Assembly: GCA_026988115.1 (NCBI GenBank)
Contig: JALSLV010000086.1
Coordinates: 1-47,083 of the forward strand
Direction: 5' to 3'
Source of the DNA: Lysobacterales bacterium
GTDB taxonomy: Bacteria > Pseudomonadota > Gammaproteobacteria > Xanthomonadales > Marinicellaceae
DNA: 47,083 nucleotides
In this document: piece after piece, positions 26,031-35,182 of the stretch
How positions within the stretch are numbered: the first letter of the stretch is position 1
Layout: every line of letters starts with the position of its first letter
Position numbers and translations under genes: made by a program
Notes under the pieces: model-generated
Databases searched by the model: none
The model's input: only the letters and a program-made list of their open reading frames with translations
What the model was told of the DNA's origin: nothing

Positions 26031-26107
26031 TGGTGGGCCCGCCCCGACTTGAACGGGGGACCTGCCGATTATGAGTCGGATGCTCTAACCAACTGAGCTA
26101 CGGGCCC
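26031..26107 (-). tRNA. tRNA with CAU anticodon (Ile2 or elongator Met)
   Basis: The 77-base tRNA includes an encoded CCA. The acceptor stem is GGGCCCG/CGGGCCC, the D arm GCTC...GAGC, the anticodon loop CTCATAA and the T arm CCCCG-TTCAAGT-CGGGG. The anticodon CAU fits either elongator tRNA-Met or tRNA-Ile2 (lysidine-modified by TilS). C4-G69 and C5-G68 in the acceptor stem and the G-A before the loop resemble E. coli tRNA-Ile2, so I lean to Ile2. Position 27-43 is a T-C mismatch. A T-run (ATTTTTT) follows the CCA and can end transcription. Confidence 0.93.
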
Positions 26108-26136
26108 TTTATGCAGATGCATATTTAAGGATGCGT

Positions 26137-26142
26137 AGTATA
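26137..26142 (-). promoter_or_regulatory. probable -10 box of the tRNA gene
   Basis: TATACT on the minus strand lies 29 bases upstream of the mature tRNA 5' end, a suitable distance for a short precursor. No strong -35 hexamer is visible 17 bases further upstream (TGCATT-like). Confidence 0.45.
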
Positions 26143-26179
26143 ACGCTTTGTCTTATAAAATGCATAATTATTTTTTATT

Positions 26180-26779
26180 TTATAAGGATTTGTATAACAG
26201 GTGTAAACTTTCGATACCTTGTTTAAGGTGTTTTAAGTCTTTTTCATTATTGAGCACATCATTGGCAATAGCTAATCGTTGATTGCGCGAACATTGGCTG
26301 TCTAACATTTTGTTTGCCAATTCCAGCGTGATGGAATCTCGCTTCAATAATCGACTTATCTGCGTTTCTTTTTTGACATCTATAACAAGCACTCTATCCA
26401 GCCAATCGTATCTCGAGCTTTCGCATAGCAATGGAATAACAACAATACAATAATGTTGTTTGACAGCATTAACTTGTTTACGAATTTCATGACCTATCAG
26501 TGGATGTAAGATGGCATTTATCTGCTTAAGTTTTTGTGAATCATTAAAAACAATTGCACGTAATTCTGAACGATCAAGCCTTTCTCCATCTAAAATAGAT
26601 TGTCCAAAGCTTGTTACGAGTTGTTTTAAACCCTCGCTTTTTGGTTCGACAACTTCACGGGCAATAATGTCAGCATCAATGACGGGGATTCCCATGTCTG
26701 CAAACTGATTACTTGCAGCCGACTTGCCACTGGCAATACCGCCTGTTAATCCGATGGTAATACAAGAGTGGGTTTTCAC
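26180..26779 (-). CDS. coaE: dephospho-CoA kinase
   Basis: The 199-residue enzyme catalyses the last step of CoA biosynthesis, ATP-dependent phosphorylation of dephospho-CoA at the 3' ribose hydroxyl. The P-loop is GLTGGIASGKSA (10-21), followed by the family signature IDADIIARE and LHPLIG further on. It starts with GTG at 26779 and follows pilD by five bases, the usual pilB-pilC-pilD-coaE arrangement of gammaproteobacteria. The yacG gene that often follows is absent; a tRNA comes next instead. Cytoplasmic. Confidence 0.95.
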   Translation of the reverse strand: MKTHSCITIGLTGGIASGKSAASNQFADMGIPVIDADIIAREVVEPKSEGLKQLVTSFGQSILDGERLDRSELRAIVFNDSQKLKQINAILHPLIGHEIRKQVNAVKQHYCIVVIPLLCESSRYDWLDRVLVIDVKKETQISRLLKRDSITLELANKMLDSQCSRNQRLAIANDVLNNEKDLKHLKQGIESLHLLYKSL

Positions 26780-26784
26780 TGGAT

Positions 26785-27687
26785 TTAATTAAGTCCAGAA
26801 AAACTGAGGTACCAATTGATGATTTGGTTGCCATAAAGCATCGCAATCCATGTGCCAACTGCCAAATAGGGGCCAAAGGGTATGGGTTTGTCTTTGCTAT
26901 TTTTGCTTAATACAATGTATAAAGTGCCAATAACGGCTCCAGCAGAAGCCGATAGTATCACGACTACCATGACTATTTTCATGCCAAACCAAGCACCTGC
27001 TGCTGCGAGTAATTTAAAATCGCCATAACCCATTCCATCTTTACCTGTGAGTAATTTAAAGAGATGAAAAATAGTCCATAACAACAAATAACCCAATAAT
27101 GCACCTTTTATAGCGCTGGGAGCATCAACAAAAACACCAAACAAGCTCAAAAACAAACCTATCCACATTAAAGTAAGGCTAAATTGGTCAGGAATGACCA
27201 TGGTATCAAAGTCAATCATGGAAATTGCGACTAAAAAATAAGTGAGTATTATGCCTGCAAGGGACTGATAAGACCAACCAAAGTGATAAACCACAAGGGT
27301 TGCAAGAATTGCGGTGAGTAATTCAATTATCCAGTAGCGGTGAGATATTTTGGTTTTGCACCCTGAACATTTGCCTCTTAAGAACAAAAAACCAAAGAGG
27401 GGAATGTTTTCCCATGCTTTTATTTGGTGGTTACAGTTTTGGCAATGCGAACGCGCCCAAATAATGCTGTCTGGTTTTTTCAACTCGCTGTATTTTTTTA
27501 AAGGATCTTTGAGTTCTTCATAAGTATCACTTAAATGAGCGACGCTATCAACAGTCCACTCGTATTGCATGGACAGTGGAAAGCGATAGATAACGACATT
27601 AAGAAAACTGCCAATCAATAAAGAAAAAACAAATGTTGCACCGATAAGTAATGCGGGAGATTGCTCCAATAAATCAAGAAAACTCAT
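26785..27687 (-). CDS. pilD: type IV prepilin peptidase / N-methyltransferase
   Basis: The 300-residue inner-membrane enzyme cleaves the leader of type IV prepilins and pseudopilins and methylates the new N-terminus. The Zn-binding cysteines of the methylase domain are present (CQNC at 82-85 and CSGC at 107-110). The two catalytic aspartates lie in SMIDFDTMVIPDQ (Asp159/Asp161 region) and GYGDFK (Asp223). About seven or eight hydrophobic segments follow the cytoplasmic loop. It is directly downstream of pilC (two-base gap) and could also serve any type II secretion system that uses the GspE-type ATPase at 9720. Confidence 0.95.
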   Translation of the reverse strand: MSFLDLLEQSPALLIGATFVFSLLIGSFLNVVIYRFPLSMQYEWTVDSVAHLSDTYEELKDPLKKYSELKKPDSIIWARSHCQNCNHQIKAWENIPLFGFLFLRGKCSGCKTKISHRYWIIELLTAILATLVVYHFGWSYQSLAGIILTYFLVAISMIDFDTMVIPDQFSLTLMWIGLFLSLFGVFVDAPSAIKGALLGYLLLWTIFHLFKLLTGKDGMGYGDFKLLAAAGAWFGMKIVMVVVILSASAGAVIGTLYIVLSKNSKDKPIPFGPYLAVGTWIAMLYGNQIINWYLSFSGLN

Positions 27688-27689
27688 TA

Positions 27690-28916
27690 TTACATAACGG
27701 CTGCAAGTTTGAATATGGGTAAGTACATGGCAACAATCATTACACCGACAAGACCACCAATAACCACCATAACCAGTGGCTCAATCAAGGAACTCATAGC
27801 ATCCACATCATTGGCAACTTCGGTTTCGTAATAATCGGCAACCTTGCCTAGCATTTGATCTAAATTACCTGATTCTTCACCGATGGATGCCATTGACACA
27901 ACCATGTGAGGAAAAATATTAACTTGCTGCATGGCTAATTGCAGTTGATGACCTGTGGAAACATCGTTTTTAATCTTTAACACCGCTTCTTTATAGACAA
28001 TATTACCAACTGCGCCAGCTACGGTTTCTAGCCCTTCAACTAAGGGGACACCCGCTGCAAAGGTGGTGGACAGTGTGCGAGCAAAACGAGCTATGGCGGC
28101 ATTGTTTAAAATATTACCGACAATGGGTAATTTTAGAGCGAGTCTATCGAGTGCATGCGCAAATTTTAACGATCGATTTTTGAGCATTATAAAACCAACA
28201 ATAACCCCAACGACCACGATTAAGTAGAAAAAGAAATTAGCTTGAAGAGATTTTGATGCTCCAACAACCATTTGTGTTAAACCAGGCAAATCTGCTCCAA
28301 AACTTTGAAACATTTCTTCAAATTGTGGTACAACTTTTAAAAGCAATAGGGCGCTGACACCAAAGGCAACAACTAAAACAGCCGCAGGATAATACATGGC
28401 TTTTTTAATTTTTCCTTTGATTTCTTCGGTTCTTTCTTTGTACGTGGCAATGGTGTCGAGCAACTCATCTAAAACTCCAGCTTTTTCACCAGCAGCAACC
28501 AAGTTGCAATAGAGTTCATCAAATTGCACAGGGTGTTTGCCAAGTGCTTCACTAAGGCTTAAACCCGATTGAATGTCCGTTTTAACCTTATTTATAAGTT
28601 TTGCCATATTAGGATTTTTCTGACCACCTTCGATTATTTCAAAAGATTGAACCATTGGAACACCTGATTCCATCATGGTGGCTAGTTGCCTAGAAAAAAG
28701 TGAAATATCTTGCGGTGATATTTTCTTTCCCTGAGAAAATAAAGGTTTGGCTTTTTTGCCAATTCTATTTACGGTAATGTTTTGTCTGCGCAGCTCAGAA
28801 CGGGCGACTGTCTGTGATTTTGCCTTAATCTCCCCTTTGAGTTTTTTACCGGTTTTGTCTTTTCCACTCCAAGAATAAGTGACGTATTGTGCTATCTGAT
28901 TTGATTTAGTTGCCAT
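27690..28916 (-). CDS. pilC: type IV pilus inner-membrane platform protein
   Basis: The 408-residue protein has two T2SSF domains, each ending in hydrophobic segments. Family sequences include ISLFSRQLATMMESGVP near residue 75 and the second-repeat FARTLSTTFAAGVPLVEGL near 290, with a C-terminal VMVVIGGLVGVMIVAMYLPIF. It recruits PilB (and PilT) to the inner membrane and transmits rotation to pilin assembly. The gene lies five bases after pilB. Length and motifs are normal. Confidence 0.95.
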   Translation of the reverse strand: MATKSNQIAQYVTYSWSGKDKTGKKLKGEIKAKSQTVARSELRRQNITVNRIGKKAKPLFSQGKKISPQDISLFSRQLATMMESGVPMVQSFEIIEGGQKNPNMAKLINKVKTDIQSGLSLSEALGKHPVQFDELYCNLVAAGEKAGVLDELLDTIATYKERTEEIKGKIKKAMYYPAAVLVVAFGVSALLLLKVVPQFEEMFQSFGADLPGLTQMVVGASKSLQANFFFYLIVVVGVIVGFIMLKNRSLKFAHALDRLALKLPIVGNILNNAAIARFARTLSTTFAAGVPLVEGLETVAGAVGNIVYKEAVLKIKNDVSTGHQLQLAMQQVNIFPHMVVSMASIGEESGNLDQMLGKVADYYETEVANDVDAMSSLIEPLVMVVIGGLVGVMIVAMYLPIFKLAAVM

Positions 28917-28921
28917 AGTTT

Positions 28922-30637
28922 TTAATCCACTGTTACTCTGTTGGCTTCAGCTAAGCTGGTGATGCCATTTTTAACTTTTAATAATGCCGATTGTCTTAAG
29001 TCTGGTATTTTGTCTTTTAATGCTTGATCGGCGATTTCTAATGCATTGCCACCTTCAAGTACAATGCGTTTGATGTTATCTGACATTGGCATCACTTGGT
29101 AAATACCAACGCGACCTTTGTAACCCGAAGAACATTTACGACAACCAACCGCATCGTAAATTTGAATGTCTTGGATATCCTCTTGTGTAAAGCCTTCTTT
29201 TAATAAGGCCTCAGCAGGATATTCTCCAACCTCTTTGCAATCATGTAGGCGTCGCCCTAGTCTTTGTGCAATGACGATTGATACAGCTGAGACAATATTA
29301 AAAGGAGCAATGCCCATGTTCATTAAACGGCTGATGGTTTCTGGTGCACTGTTTGTGTGCAATGTTGATAAGACCATGTGACCTGTTTGTGCGGCTTTAA
29401 TGGCAATTTCTGCTGTTTCTAAATCACGAATCTCACCAACCATGATGATATCTGGATCTTGGCGTAAGAATGATCTTAGTGCAGCAGCAAAAGTCATGCC
29501 TTGGCGCTCATTTTGTTGCACTTGGTTAATTCCATTGACTCGTATTTCAACTGGATCCTCAACGGTTGAGATGTTGGAGCCATCTACATTTAATATATTC
29601 AAAGCCGTATAGAGCGATACGGTTTTACCACTACCAGTAGGCCCCGTTACTAACACCATGCCATAGGGTTTATGAATGGCATTAATAAATAATTCTTTCT
29701 GTTCAGGTTCGTATCCGAGCATATCAATGCCCATTCTTGCAGCAGAGGCATCCAAAATCCGCATAACAATCTTCTCGCCAAACAAGGTTGGACAAGTACT
29801 GACACGAAAGTCAATGGATTTGGTTTTTGATAAATTTAATTTAATTCGCCCATCTTGGGGAACCCGCCTTTCTGCAATATCTAAACGCGACATCACCTTA
29901 ATGCGTGAAGAGATTTTCATGGTCATGCCCTGTGGCGGACGTGCCATTGTTTTGAGCATTCCATCAATTCTGTACCTGACTCTGTAGTTTTTTTCATAAG
30001 GTTCAAAATGAATATCCGACGCTCCACGCTTTATTGCATCTAACAAAACCTTATTGACAAATTTAACAATGGGTGTGTCATCGGCATCGCTGTTGTTGTC
30101 TGCGGTGTCTTCCTTAACATCTGCAGTATCTTCAAAATCTAGATCCTCCAGTCCTTCGTCGTCTTCATCCTCGTCCATCATGGAATCGGCTTCTCTTAAC
30201 GCTTCATCAATTATGGAAACCAAAGTGTCGTGTGGAACCACAATGGGTTCTACAGCCATATTGGTGTGAAATTTAACTTCTTCAATGGCAGTGACATTAA
30301 CGGGATCAGCAATAGCAATAAATAATTTAGTCCCTCTTTGATAAAGAGGTAAAACGTTATGTTTATGAATGAGTTTTTCTTCGACAAGTTTCAATGGCAG
30401 TGTTTTTAAATCCATTACGGAAATATCGAATAAAGGAACGCCATATTCTTGGGATGAAATGTAAGCCAATTCACTTGCAGGTGCGATGTCATTTTCAACC
30501 AAATAGGTAAATAAAGGAATTCGCCGTTTTTTAGATGTTTCAACAGCATCTATTGCTTCTTCTTCTGTTAACACTGAAGAAGCAATAAGTTTCTTCAGGG
30601 TTCCATTTAACATGATTTTTGGTGTAGTTTGAGCCAT
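28922..30637 (-). CDS. pilB: type IV pilus assembly ATPase
   Basis: The 571-residue hexameric extension motor of type IV pili has an N-terminal T2SSE domain (to about 150), an acidic linker (DEDEDDEGLEDLDFED), and an ATPase domain. The ATPase domain has Walker A GPTGSGKTVSLY, Walker B region RQDPDIIMVGEIRDLETAE and His-box STLHTNSAP. In the Zn module only three cysteines are seen (HDCKEV, then CRKC), one fewer than in the GspE-type protein at 9720. No pilA or pilT is in the window. It is first in the pilB-pilC-pilD-coaE operon, divergent from sucC. Confidence 0.95.
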   Translation of the reverse strand: MAQTTPKIMLNGTLKKLIASSVLTEEEAIDAVETSKKRRIPLFTYLVENDIAPASELAYISSQEYGVPLFDISVMDLKTLPLKLVEEKLIHKHNVLPLYQRGTKLFIAIADPVNVTAIEEVKFHTNMAVEPIVVPHDTLVSIIDEALREADSMMDEDEDDEGLEDLDFEDTADVKEDTADNNSDADDTPIVKFVNKVLLDAIKRGASDIHFEPYEKNYRVRYRIDGMLKTMARPPQGMTMKISSRIKVMSRLDIAERRVPQDGRIKLNLSKTKSIDFRVSTCPTLFGEKIVMRILDASAARMGIDMLGYEPEQKELFINAIHKPYGMVLVTGPTGSGKTVSLYTALNILNVDGSNISTVEDPVEIRVNGINQVQQNERQGMTFAAALRSFLRQDPDIIMVGEIRDLETAEIAIKAAQTGHMVLSTLHTNSAPETISRLMNMGIAPFNIVSAVSIVIAQRLGRRLHDCKEVGEYPAEALLKEGFTQEDIQDIQIYDAVGCRKCSSGYKGRVGIYQVMPMSDNIKRIVLEGGNALEIADQALKDKIPDLRQSALLKVKNGITSLAEANRVTVD

Positions 30638-30833
30638 TTTTTATAAAGTTTAGGTGAATATTACAATAATTTTCTTATATATATCTGTACTTTACACGAT
30701 TTTCTTAAATTAATGAACAACTATCTTATCAATTTATCATTCCTTTTTTGTGACGAAGGTTTTACTTTTTATGACCACAGTCAAAATCTAAAAAAATTTA
30801 GTGCCTGAGTAATGTTATTTAATCATTATTATC

Positions 30834-30864
30834 TTGTTATTAATGGTTAAAAATGGAGTATAAT
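30834..30864 (+). promoter_or_regulatory. probable sigma-70 promoter of sucCD
   Basis: TTGTTA (30834-30839) and a perfect TATAAT (30859-30864) are separated by 19 bases, slightly longer than ideal, and lie 39 bases upstream of the sucC start. The rest of the 266-base spacer between pilB and sucC is AT-rich without a gene. Confidence 0.5.
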
Positions 30865-30903
30865 GTCAGACTTTAATCAATCAAGAAAAATAAGGGGTAT
30901 CTA

Positions 30904-32061
30904 ATGAATTTTCATGAATATCAATCCAAAGAGATATTTGAATCCTATGGTGTGCCAGTTCCACGAGGAATTGTTGCAAGAACGGTAGAAGAAGCCGTTG
31001 CAGCCGCAGAAAAATTAAACGCCGATGCTTGGGTTGTCAAAGCGCAAGTCCATGCAGGTGGGCGTGGTAAAGCAGGGGGTGTTAAATTTTGCAAAACATT
31101 GGATGATGTCAAAGAAAATGCTACTAATATGTTAGGAATGACCATTGAAACTTACCAAACAGGTGGTATGGCACTACCTGTCAATGAAGTACTAATTACC
31201 GAAGCTGCCGACATTAAAAAAGAGCTGTACATGAGTTTATTGGTCGATAGAGCCAATAAGTGTTTATCCTTTGTTGTTTCAGCCGAAGGTGGTGTTGACA
31301 TTGAAGAAGTGGCACGCACAACACCTGAACTTATTCACACCGTCGTGGTTGAAAATGTCGAAGGTTTGTTTCCTTATGAATGCCGAAAAGTTGGCTTTAG
31401 CATGGGTTTAAATTCTAAACAAACCCGTCAGTTAACAGGTATTATGTTGGCATTGCACAAAATGTTTCATGAAAATGATTTATCTTTAGTTGAAGTCAAT
31501 CCATTAATTATTGATGGCAATGATGATGTTGTGGCACTGGATGCCAAAGTGGTTATTGATGACAATGCTTTATTTAGGCATAAAAAATTAGCGGCAATGC
31601 GTGATGTAACCCAAGAAGATCCAAGTGAAGCCGAAGCGCATGAGCATGAATTAAATTATATCAAATTAGATGGCAATATTGCTTGTATGGTTAATGGTGC
31701 AGGCCTTGCCATGGCAACAATGGATGTAATTAAGCTTAAAGGTGGAGAGCCAGCAAATTTTTTAGATGTGGGGGGTGGAGCAACGGCAGAACGAGTGGCG
31801 ATTGCTTTTAAAATCATTCTAAAAGACCCCAATGTTAAATCAATCTTGGTTAATATCTTTGGTGGTATTGTGCGTTGTGACTTGATTGCTCAAGGCATTA
31901 TTGATGCGATTAAAGAAGTTGGTGTTAAGCAACCAATTATTGTGCGTTTAGAAGGAACCAACGTCAAAAAAGGTAAGGAATTAATCGAACAAAGTGGTTT
32001 GGCTGTCATAGCAGCTGAAGATTTAGATGATGCTGCTAATAAAGCAGTTGCGGCAGTATAG
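30904..32061 (+). CDS. sucC: succinyl-CoA synthetase (ADP-forming) beta subunit
   Basis: The 385-residue ATP-grasp subunit binds nucleotide and, with SucD, interconverts succinyl-CoA and succinate with substrate-level phosphorylation in the TCA cycle. It begins with the canonical [21 protein letters not shown] and has [15 protein letters not shown] (ATP-grasp), VEVNPLI and the C-terminal CoA-ligase stretch [14 protein letters not shown] good ribosome binding site (AAGGGG) precedes the ATG. sucD follows after nine bases. The usual sucAB neighbours are absent upstream, where the divergent pil operon lies. Confidence 0.97.
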   Translation: MNFHEYQSKEIFESYGVPVPRGIVARTVEEAVAAAEKLNADAWVVKAQVHAGGRGKAGGVKFCKTLDDVKENATNMLGMTIETYQTGGMALPVNEVLITEAADIKKELYMSLLVDRANKCLSFVVSAEGGVDIEEVARTTPELIHTVVVENVEGLFPYECRKVGFSMGLNSKQTRQLTGIMLALHKMFHENDLSLVEVNPLIIDGNDDVVALDAKVVIDDNALFRHKKLAAMRDVTQEDPSEAEAHEHELNYIKLDGNIACMVNGAGLAMATMDVIKLKGGEPANFLDVGGGATAERVAIAFKIILKDPNVKSILVNIFGGIVRCDLIAQGIIDAIKEVGVKQPIIVRLEGTNVKKGKELIEQSGLAVIAAEDLDDAANKAVAAV

Positions 32062-32070
32062 GAGAAAACA

Positions 32071-32943
32071 ATGAGCGTATTAATTAATAAAGACACTAAA
32101 GTTGTGGTTCAGGGTTTTACGGGTTCTCAAGGGACTTTTCATTCAGAACAAGCCATAGATTACGGTACCCAAATTGTTGGCGGAGTCACACCAGGCAAAG
32201 GTGGAACAACGCATTTAGATAGACCTGTTTTCAACACTGTTGTTGATGCAGTAAAAGAAACTGGTGCCAATGCCAGTATGATTTTAGTGCCTCCTCCATT
32301 TGCAGCTGATGCCATTATGGAAGCGGTTGACGCAGGCATTAAAGTAATTATTTGTATTACCGAAGGCATTCCTGTATTGGATATGATGAAGGTTAAATCG
32401 GTTTTAGATACTAAACCTGATGTTAATCTCATTGGACCAAATTGCCCAGGAGTCATTACTCCAGGTGAATGCAAAATTGGCATTATGCCAGGACCAATTC
32501 ACCGTGTTGGACATATTGGCATTGTTTCACGTTCAGGCACGTTAACTTATGAAGCGGTGCACCAAACAACCAAAGTAGGCTTAGGTCAAACGACTTGTAT
32601 TGGTATTGGTGGTGATCCGATTCAAGGCATGAACTTTGTTGACTGTTTAAAATTGTTCCAAGCAGATCCTGAAACACATGGCATTATCATGGTCGGTGAA
32701 ATTGGCGGCTCAGCTGAAGAAGATGCAGCAGAGTATATCAAAGAGTATGTGACTAAGCCTGTTGTTTCTTATATTGCTGGAGTTACCGCTCCTGCTGGAA
32801 AGCGCATGGGTCATGCTGGTGCTATTGTTGCAGGTGGTAAAGGTACCGCTCAGGCAAAATACGAAGCATTAGAGGCTGCTGGTGTTACAACAGTAAAATC
32901 ACCAACACTATTGGGTGAAGCCATTAAAAGATTAGTTTCATAA
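32071..32943 (+). CDS. sucD: succinyl-CoA synthetase alpha subunit
   Basis: The 290-residue subunit has the CoA-binding Rossmann domain ([15 protein letters not shown] near the N-terminus), GPNCPGVI, and the phosphorylated active-site His in [11 protein letters not shown] near residue 247. It completes the SucCD heterotetramer. The start has a strong AGGAG site in the nine-base gap after sucC. A hairpin terminator follows its stop by 28 bases. Confidence 0.97.
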   Translation: MSVLINKDTKVVVQGFTGSQGTFHSEQAIDYGTQIVGGVTPGKGGTTHLDRPVFNTVVDAVKETGANASMILVPPPFAADAIMEAVDAGIKVIICITEGIPVLDMMKVKSVLDTKPDVNLIGPNCPGVITPGECKIGIMPGPIHRVGHIGIVSRSGTLTYEAVHQTTKVGLGQTTCIGIGGDPIQGMNFVDCLKLFQADPETHGIIMVGEIGGSAEEDAAEYIKEYVTKPVVSYIAGVTAPAGKRMGHAGAIVAGGKGTAQAKYEALEAAGVTTVKSPTLLGEAIKRLVS

Positions 32944-32971
32944 GTTGTGCAAAGGTTTCTTTTAAAAACAT

Positions 32972-33003
32972 AAAGCCATGTGAAATTTAAGCATGGCTTT
33001 TTT
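32972..33003 (+). terminator. intrinsic terminator of sucCD
   Basis: The perfect nine-base arms AAAGCCATG (32972-32980) and CATGGCTTT (32992-33000) enclose an 11-base loop and run into a T stretch. Confidence 0.88.
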
Positions 33004-33062
33004 ATGAAAGCTTTTTTTGTGTTATAGTGTCTACTCAGCAATACATAAAAGGTGAATGCATC

Positions 33063-33509
33063 ATGAAAAAAATATTACTATTGGTTACTTTAACATTTTT
33101 ATCTGCACCATTATTTGCAGAAAATTCAAAAACTGAAAATGGCTACGAAGTGCACTATAACGCATTTTCAACCGATTTTTTAACGCCAAAAGTTGCCAAG
33201 CAATACAATATTGGGCGTTCACGAACCAAGGGCATGATTAATATTGCGGTAAGAAAATTGCACGGAGGAGACACGTCTACTTCCACTGCCGTCTCAGCAC
33301 GAATTGATTTAAAAATTCAAAATCTCTATGGTCAACAAAAAGAAGTGACTTTGAGAAAAATTAGCGAAAATAATGACGAAGCCATTTATTACATTGGAAC
33401 TTTTTCTGTCAGTTCTCGAGAAACACTAAATTTTAAGGCAAGTGTGACACCTAATGGTGAGCGTAATCCGATAGAGATAAAATTTAGTCAAGAATTTTTT
33501 ACTGATTAA
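33063..33509 (+). CDS. exported DUF4426 family protein
   Basis: The protein has 148 residues from the ATG at 33063, which has a good AAGGTGA site and puts the signal peptide (MKKILLLVTLTFLSAPLFA) at the N-terminus; the GTG at 33027 is rejected. DUF4426 features include YEVHYNAFSTDFLTPKVAKQYNIGRSRTKGMINIAV at the mature N-terminus (in part quoted here) and a beta-sandwich-like remainder. Function is unknown, and it is typically a periplasmic protein of gammaproteobacteria often found near met or yggS genes, which are not here. It stands alone between the sucCD terminator and the convergent LPS operon. Confidence 0.82.
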   Translation: MKKILLLVTLTFLSAPLFAENSKTENGYEVHYNAFSTDFLTPKVAKQYNIGRSRTKGMINIAVRKLHGGDTSTSTAVSARIDLKIQNLYGQQKEVTLRKISENNDEAIYYIGTFSVSSRETLNFKASVTPNGERNPIEIKFSQEFFTD

Positions 33510-33527
33510 CAGGGCTTAGTTAAGAAA

Positions 33528-34418
33528 TCATAAATCTTTATAAAGGAAGTTTTTTCCTTTTGGGTGGTTTTTAAAACGCCTGTGCACCCAGAGGTATTGT
33601 TCTGGGTGTTTTTTTATTTGTTGTTCAAACAACTGATTCATCTTTAGCAAACTTGCCGATATATCTTTTTGGTGAAAATATTCTAAGGCAGGTAAGAATT
33701 GAATTTTCCATTTATTCTTGTCTCGAAAACAGAACCAAGACACAACAGATGCACCACTGGATTGAGCGATGCGAACAGGGGCAATAACGGTTGCGGCAGG
33801 TTGCTTGAAAAACTCGATATATTCACACTGATAAGAAAAATTTTGATCGGGAATATAAAAAATACAACGGTTCTTTTTTAACGCTTTTAAGACGCTACGT
33901 AAGTCTTTTTTGTCAATTGTTTTTTCACAGTGAGCCCTTCGAGCTTTATCAATATAAGCTTCAAAAACCTTATTATTGTGTTGTCTGCCTAAAATAAAAG
34001 AAGGCTCATCGAGTTTATTATTAATTACGCGAGTGGCAAGTTCCATCGCATGCAAATGGCAGCTCATTAAGATACAACCTCTATTTTTTGCCAATGCCTC
34101 CTCGACATACTCTAAACCCAAGATTTCAAAACGATGGTTAAATTTATCATTACGGCTCCAATACGCCAGAATCATCTCTGCAAAACCAACTCCTGTGGAA
34201 ATTAAATTGGCTTTAACTAGCTTTTTTTGCTGTGCACTAGAGAGTTCAGAGAAACACAAATCAATATTACGCCCTGCAATTTTTTTGCGTTTATTTGGAA
34301 TCAAATAGGTTAATCGTCCGATGTTTTTACCTAGAGAAAGAATAACGGGCAAAGGCAACTGAGCAATTAATCGAGCGAAGGCTATAAAGAGGTCGGTTTT
34401 TAATTTCTGAAAAGTCAT
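33528..34418 (-). CDS. lipid A late acyltransferase (LpxL/LpxM family)
   Basis: The 296-residue inner-membrane enzyme has the family H-x4-E catalytic motif in CHLHAMELATR (His121, Glu126), an N-terminal hydrophobic helix, and the conserved IPDQNF and WVHRRFK stretches. It transfers a secondary fatty acyl chain to Kdo-lipid A. Whether it is LpxL- or LpxM-like cannot be decided here. It is the last gene of the LPS operon; its start overlaps the GT2 stop by one base. Confidence 0.88.
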   Translation of the reverse strand: MTFQKLKTDLFIAFARLIAQLPLPVILSLGKNIGRLTYLIPNKRKKIAGRNIDLCFSELSSAQQKKLVKANLISTGVGFAEMILAYWSRNDKFNHRFEILGLEYVEEALAKNRGCILMSCHLHAMELATRVINNKLDEPSFILGRQHNNKVFEAYIDKARRAHCEKTIDKKDLRSVLKALKKNRCIFYIPDQNFSYQCEYIEFFKQPAATVIAPVRIAQSSGASVVSWFCFRDKNKWKIQFLPALEYFHQKDISASLLKMNQLFEQQIKKHPEQYLWVHRRFKNHPKGKNFLYKDL

Positions 34419-35182
34419 TAGGTTTTCTTGTTGCGATTACCCTTATGAATTAAATCGTAGAGTTTAGCATATTTCATTGTGGCGTAGCGTGTATTAAGCT
34501 TGGCATTGATAAAACCCGCTTTACCATTAAAGATTTGCCGACGGATAAGGTATTGGCGGAAAAAATACCAAATTGGATAAAGCTTTAGTTTGATTTTACC
34601 AACTGTTTTACCTTGTTGGTGTTTTTGTTGAGCCGCTAATAAAGCGTATTTATTAATCTTTTCAATCTTAACCTCAACGGAAGTTTCACCATAATGCATG
34701 ATGGTGGCATCTAATGAAGAGACCTTGCCCGTGGTTTTAATCGATTCATGAACCAAATCATGAGAAACATAAGAGACTCTTTTGTCAAACAACCGCACAA
34801 ATTTATTTTGGTGAACAAGAGGGTGGGACCATTGCCAAAAAACCCATTCACGCCTAGGCAATTGATAGGCAGAGAATTGTGGGGTTGACTTTTTCCATTG
34901 CCTAATTTTTGTTTGGGCTTGATTGGTTAAATATTCATCCGAATCAAGCAAAATAATCCAATCGTATTGGCATAGATTAATGGCATCTTGTTTTTGTTTC
35001 CAAAAGCCTTTAAATTTTTGTTGGTGAATGCTGCAGGGCAATTGGTTAAGAATTTTTAGCGTTTTATCGTTACTGAACGAATCCAATACAATGATTTCAT
35101 CAGCAAAAGATAAAGAGTCGACGCATTTTCGAATTGTATCTTCGTTATTAAAGCAGGTAATGACAGCAGATAACTTAGGCAT
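34418..35182 (-). CDS. family 2 glycosyltransferase, WaaE/KdtX-like
   Basis: The 254-residue GT-A glycosyltransferase has the usual N-terminal SAVITCFNNEDTIRKCVDSL, IIVLDSFSNDKT, and a DXD-type LLDSDEYL, followed by the LPS-core family features RREWVFW and VHESI. WaaE-type enzymes add a glucose to the heptose region of the core on the cytoplasmic face. The start overlaps the stop of the O-antigen ligase-like gene by eight bases. Sugar and acceptor are inferred from family only. Confidence 0.86.
   Translation of the reverse strand: MPKLSAVITCFNNEDTIRKCVDSLSFADEIIVLDSFSNDKTLKILNQLPCSIHQQKFKGFWKQKQDAINLCQYDWIILLDSDEYLTNQAQTKIRQWKKSTPQFSAYQLPRREWVFWQWSHPLVHQNKFVRLFDKRVSYVSHDLVHESIKTTGKVSSLDATIMHYGETSVEVKIEKINKYALLAAQQKHQQGKTVGKIKLKLYPIWYFFRQYLIRRQIFNGKAGFINAKLNTRYATMKYAKLYDLIHKGNRNKKT

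Noticed and set aside
30054-30269. A serine-rich plus-strand frame of 71 codons opposite pilB.
   Set aside because: It is the antisense of the Asp/Glu-rich linker of PilB, which automatically gives serine codons on the other strand.
28922-30637. Loss of one Zn-site cysteine in PilB as a sign of a defective motor.
   Set aside because: Three cysteines plus a nearby His are present, the ATPase motifs are intact, and I cannot exclude that this variant is common in PilB proteins.
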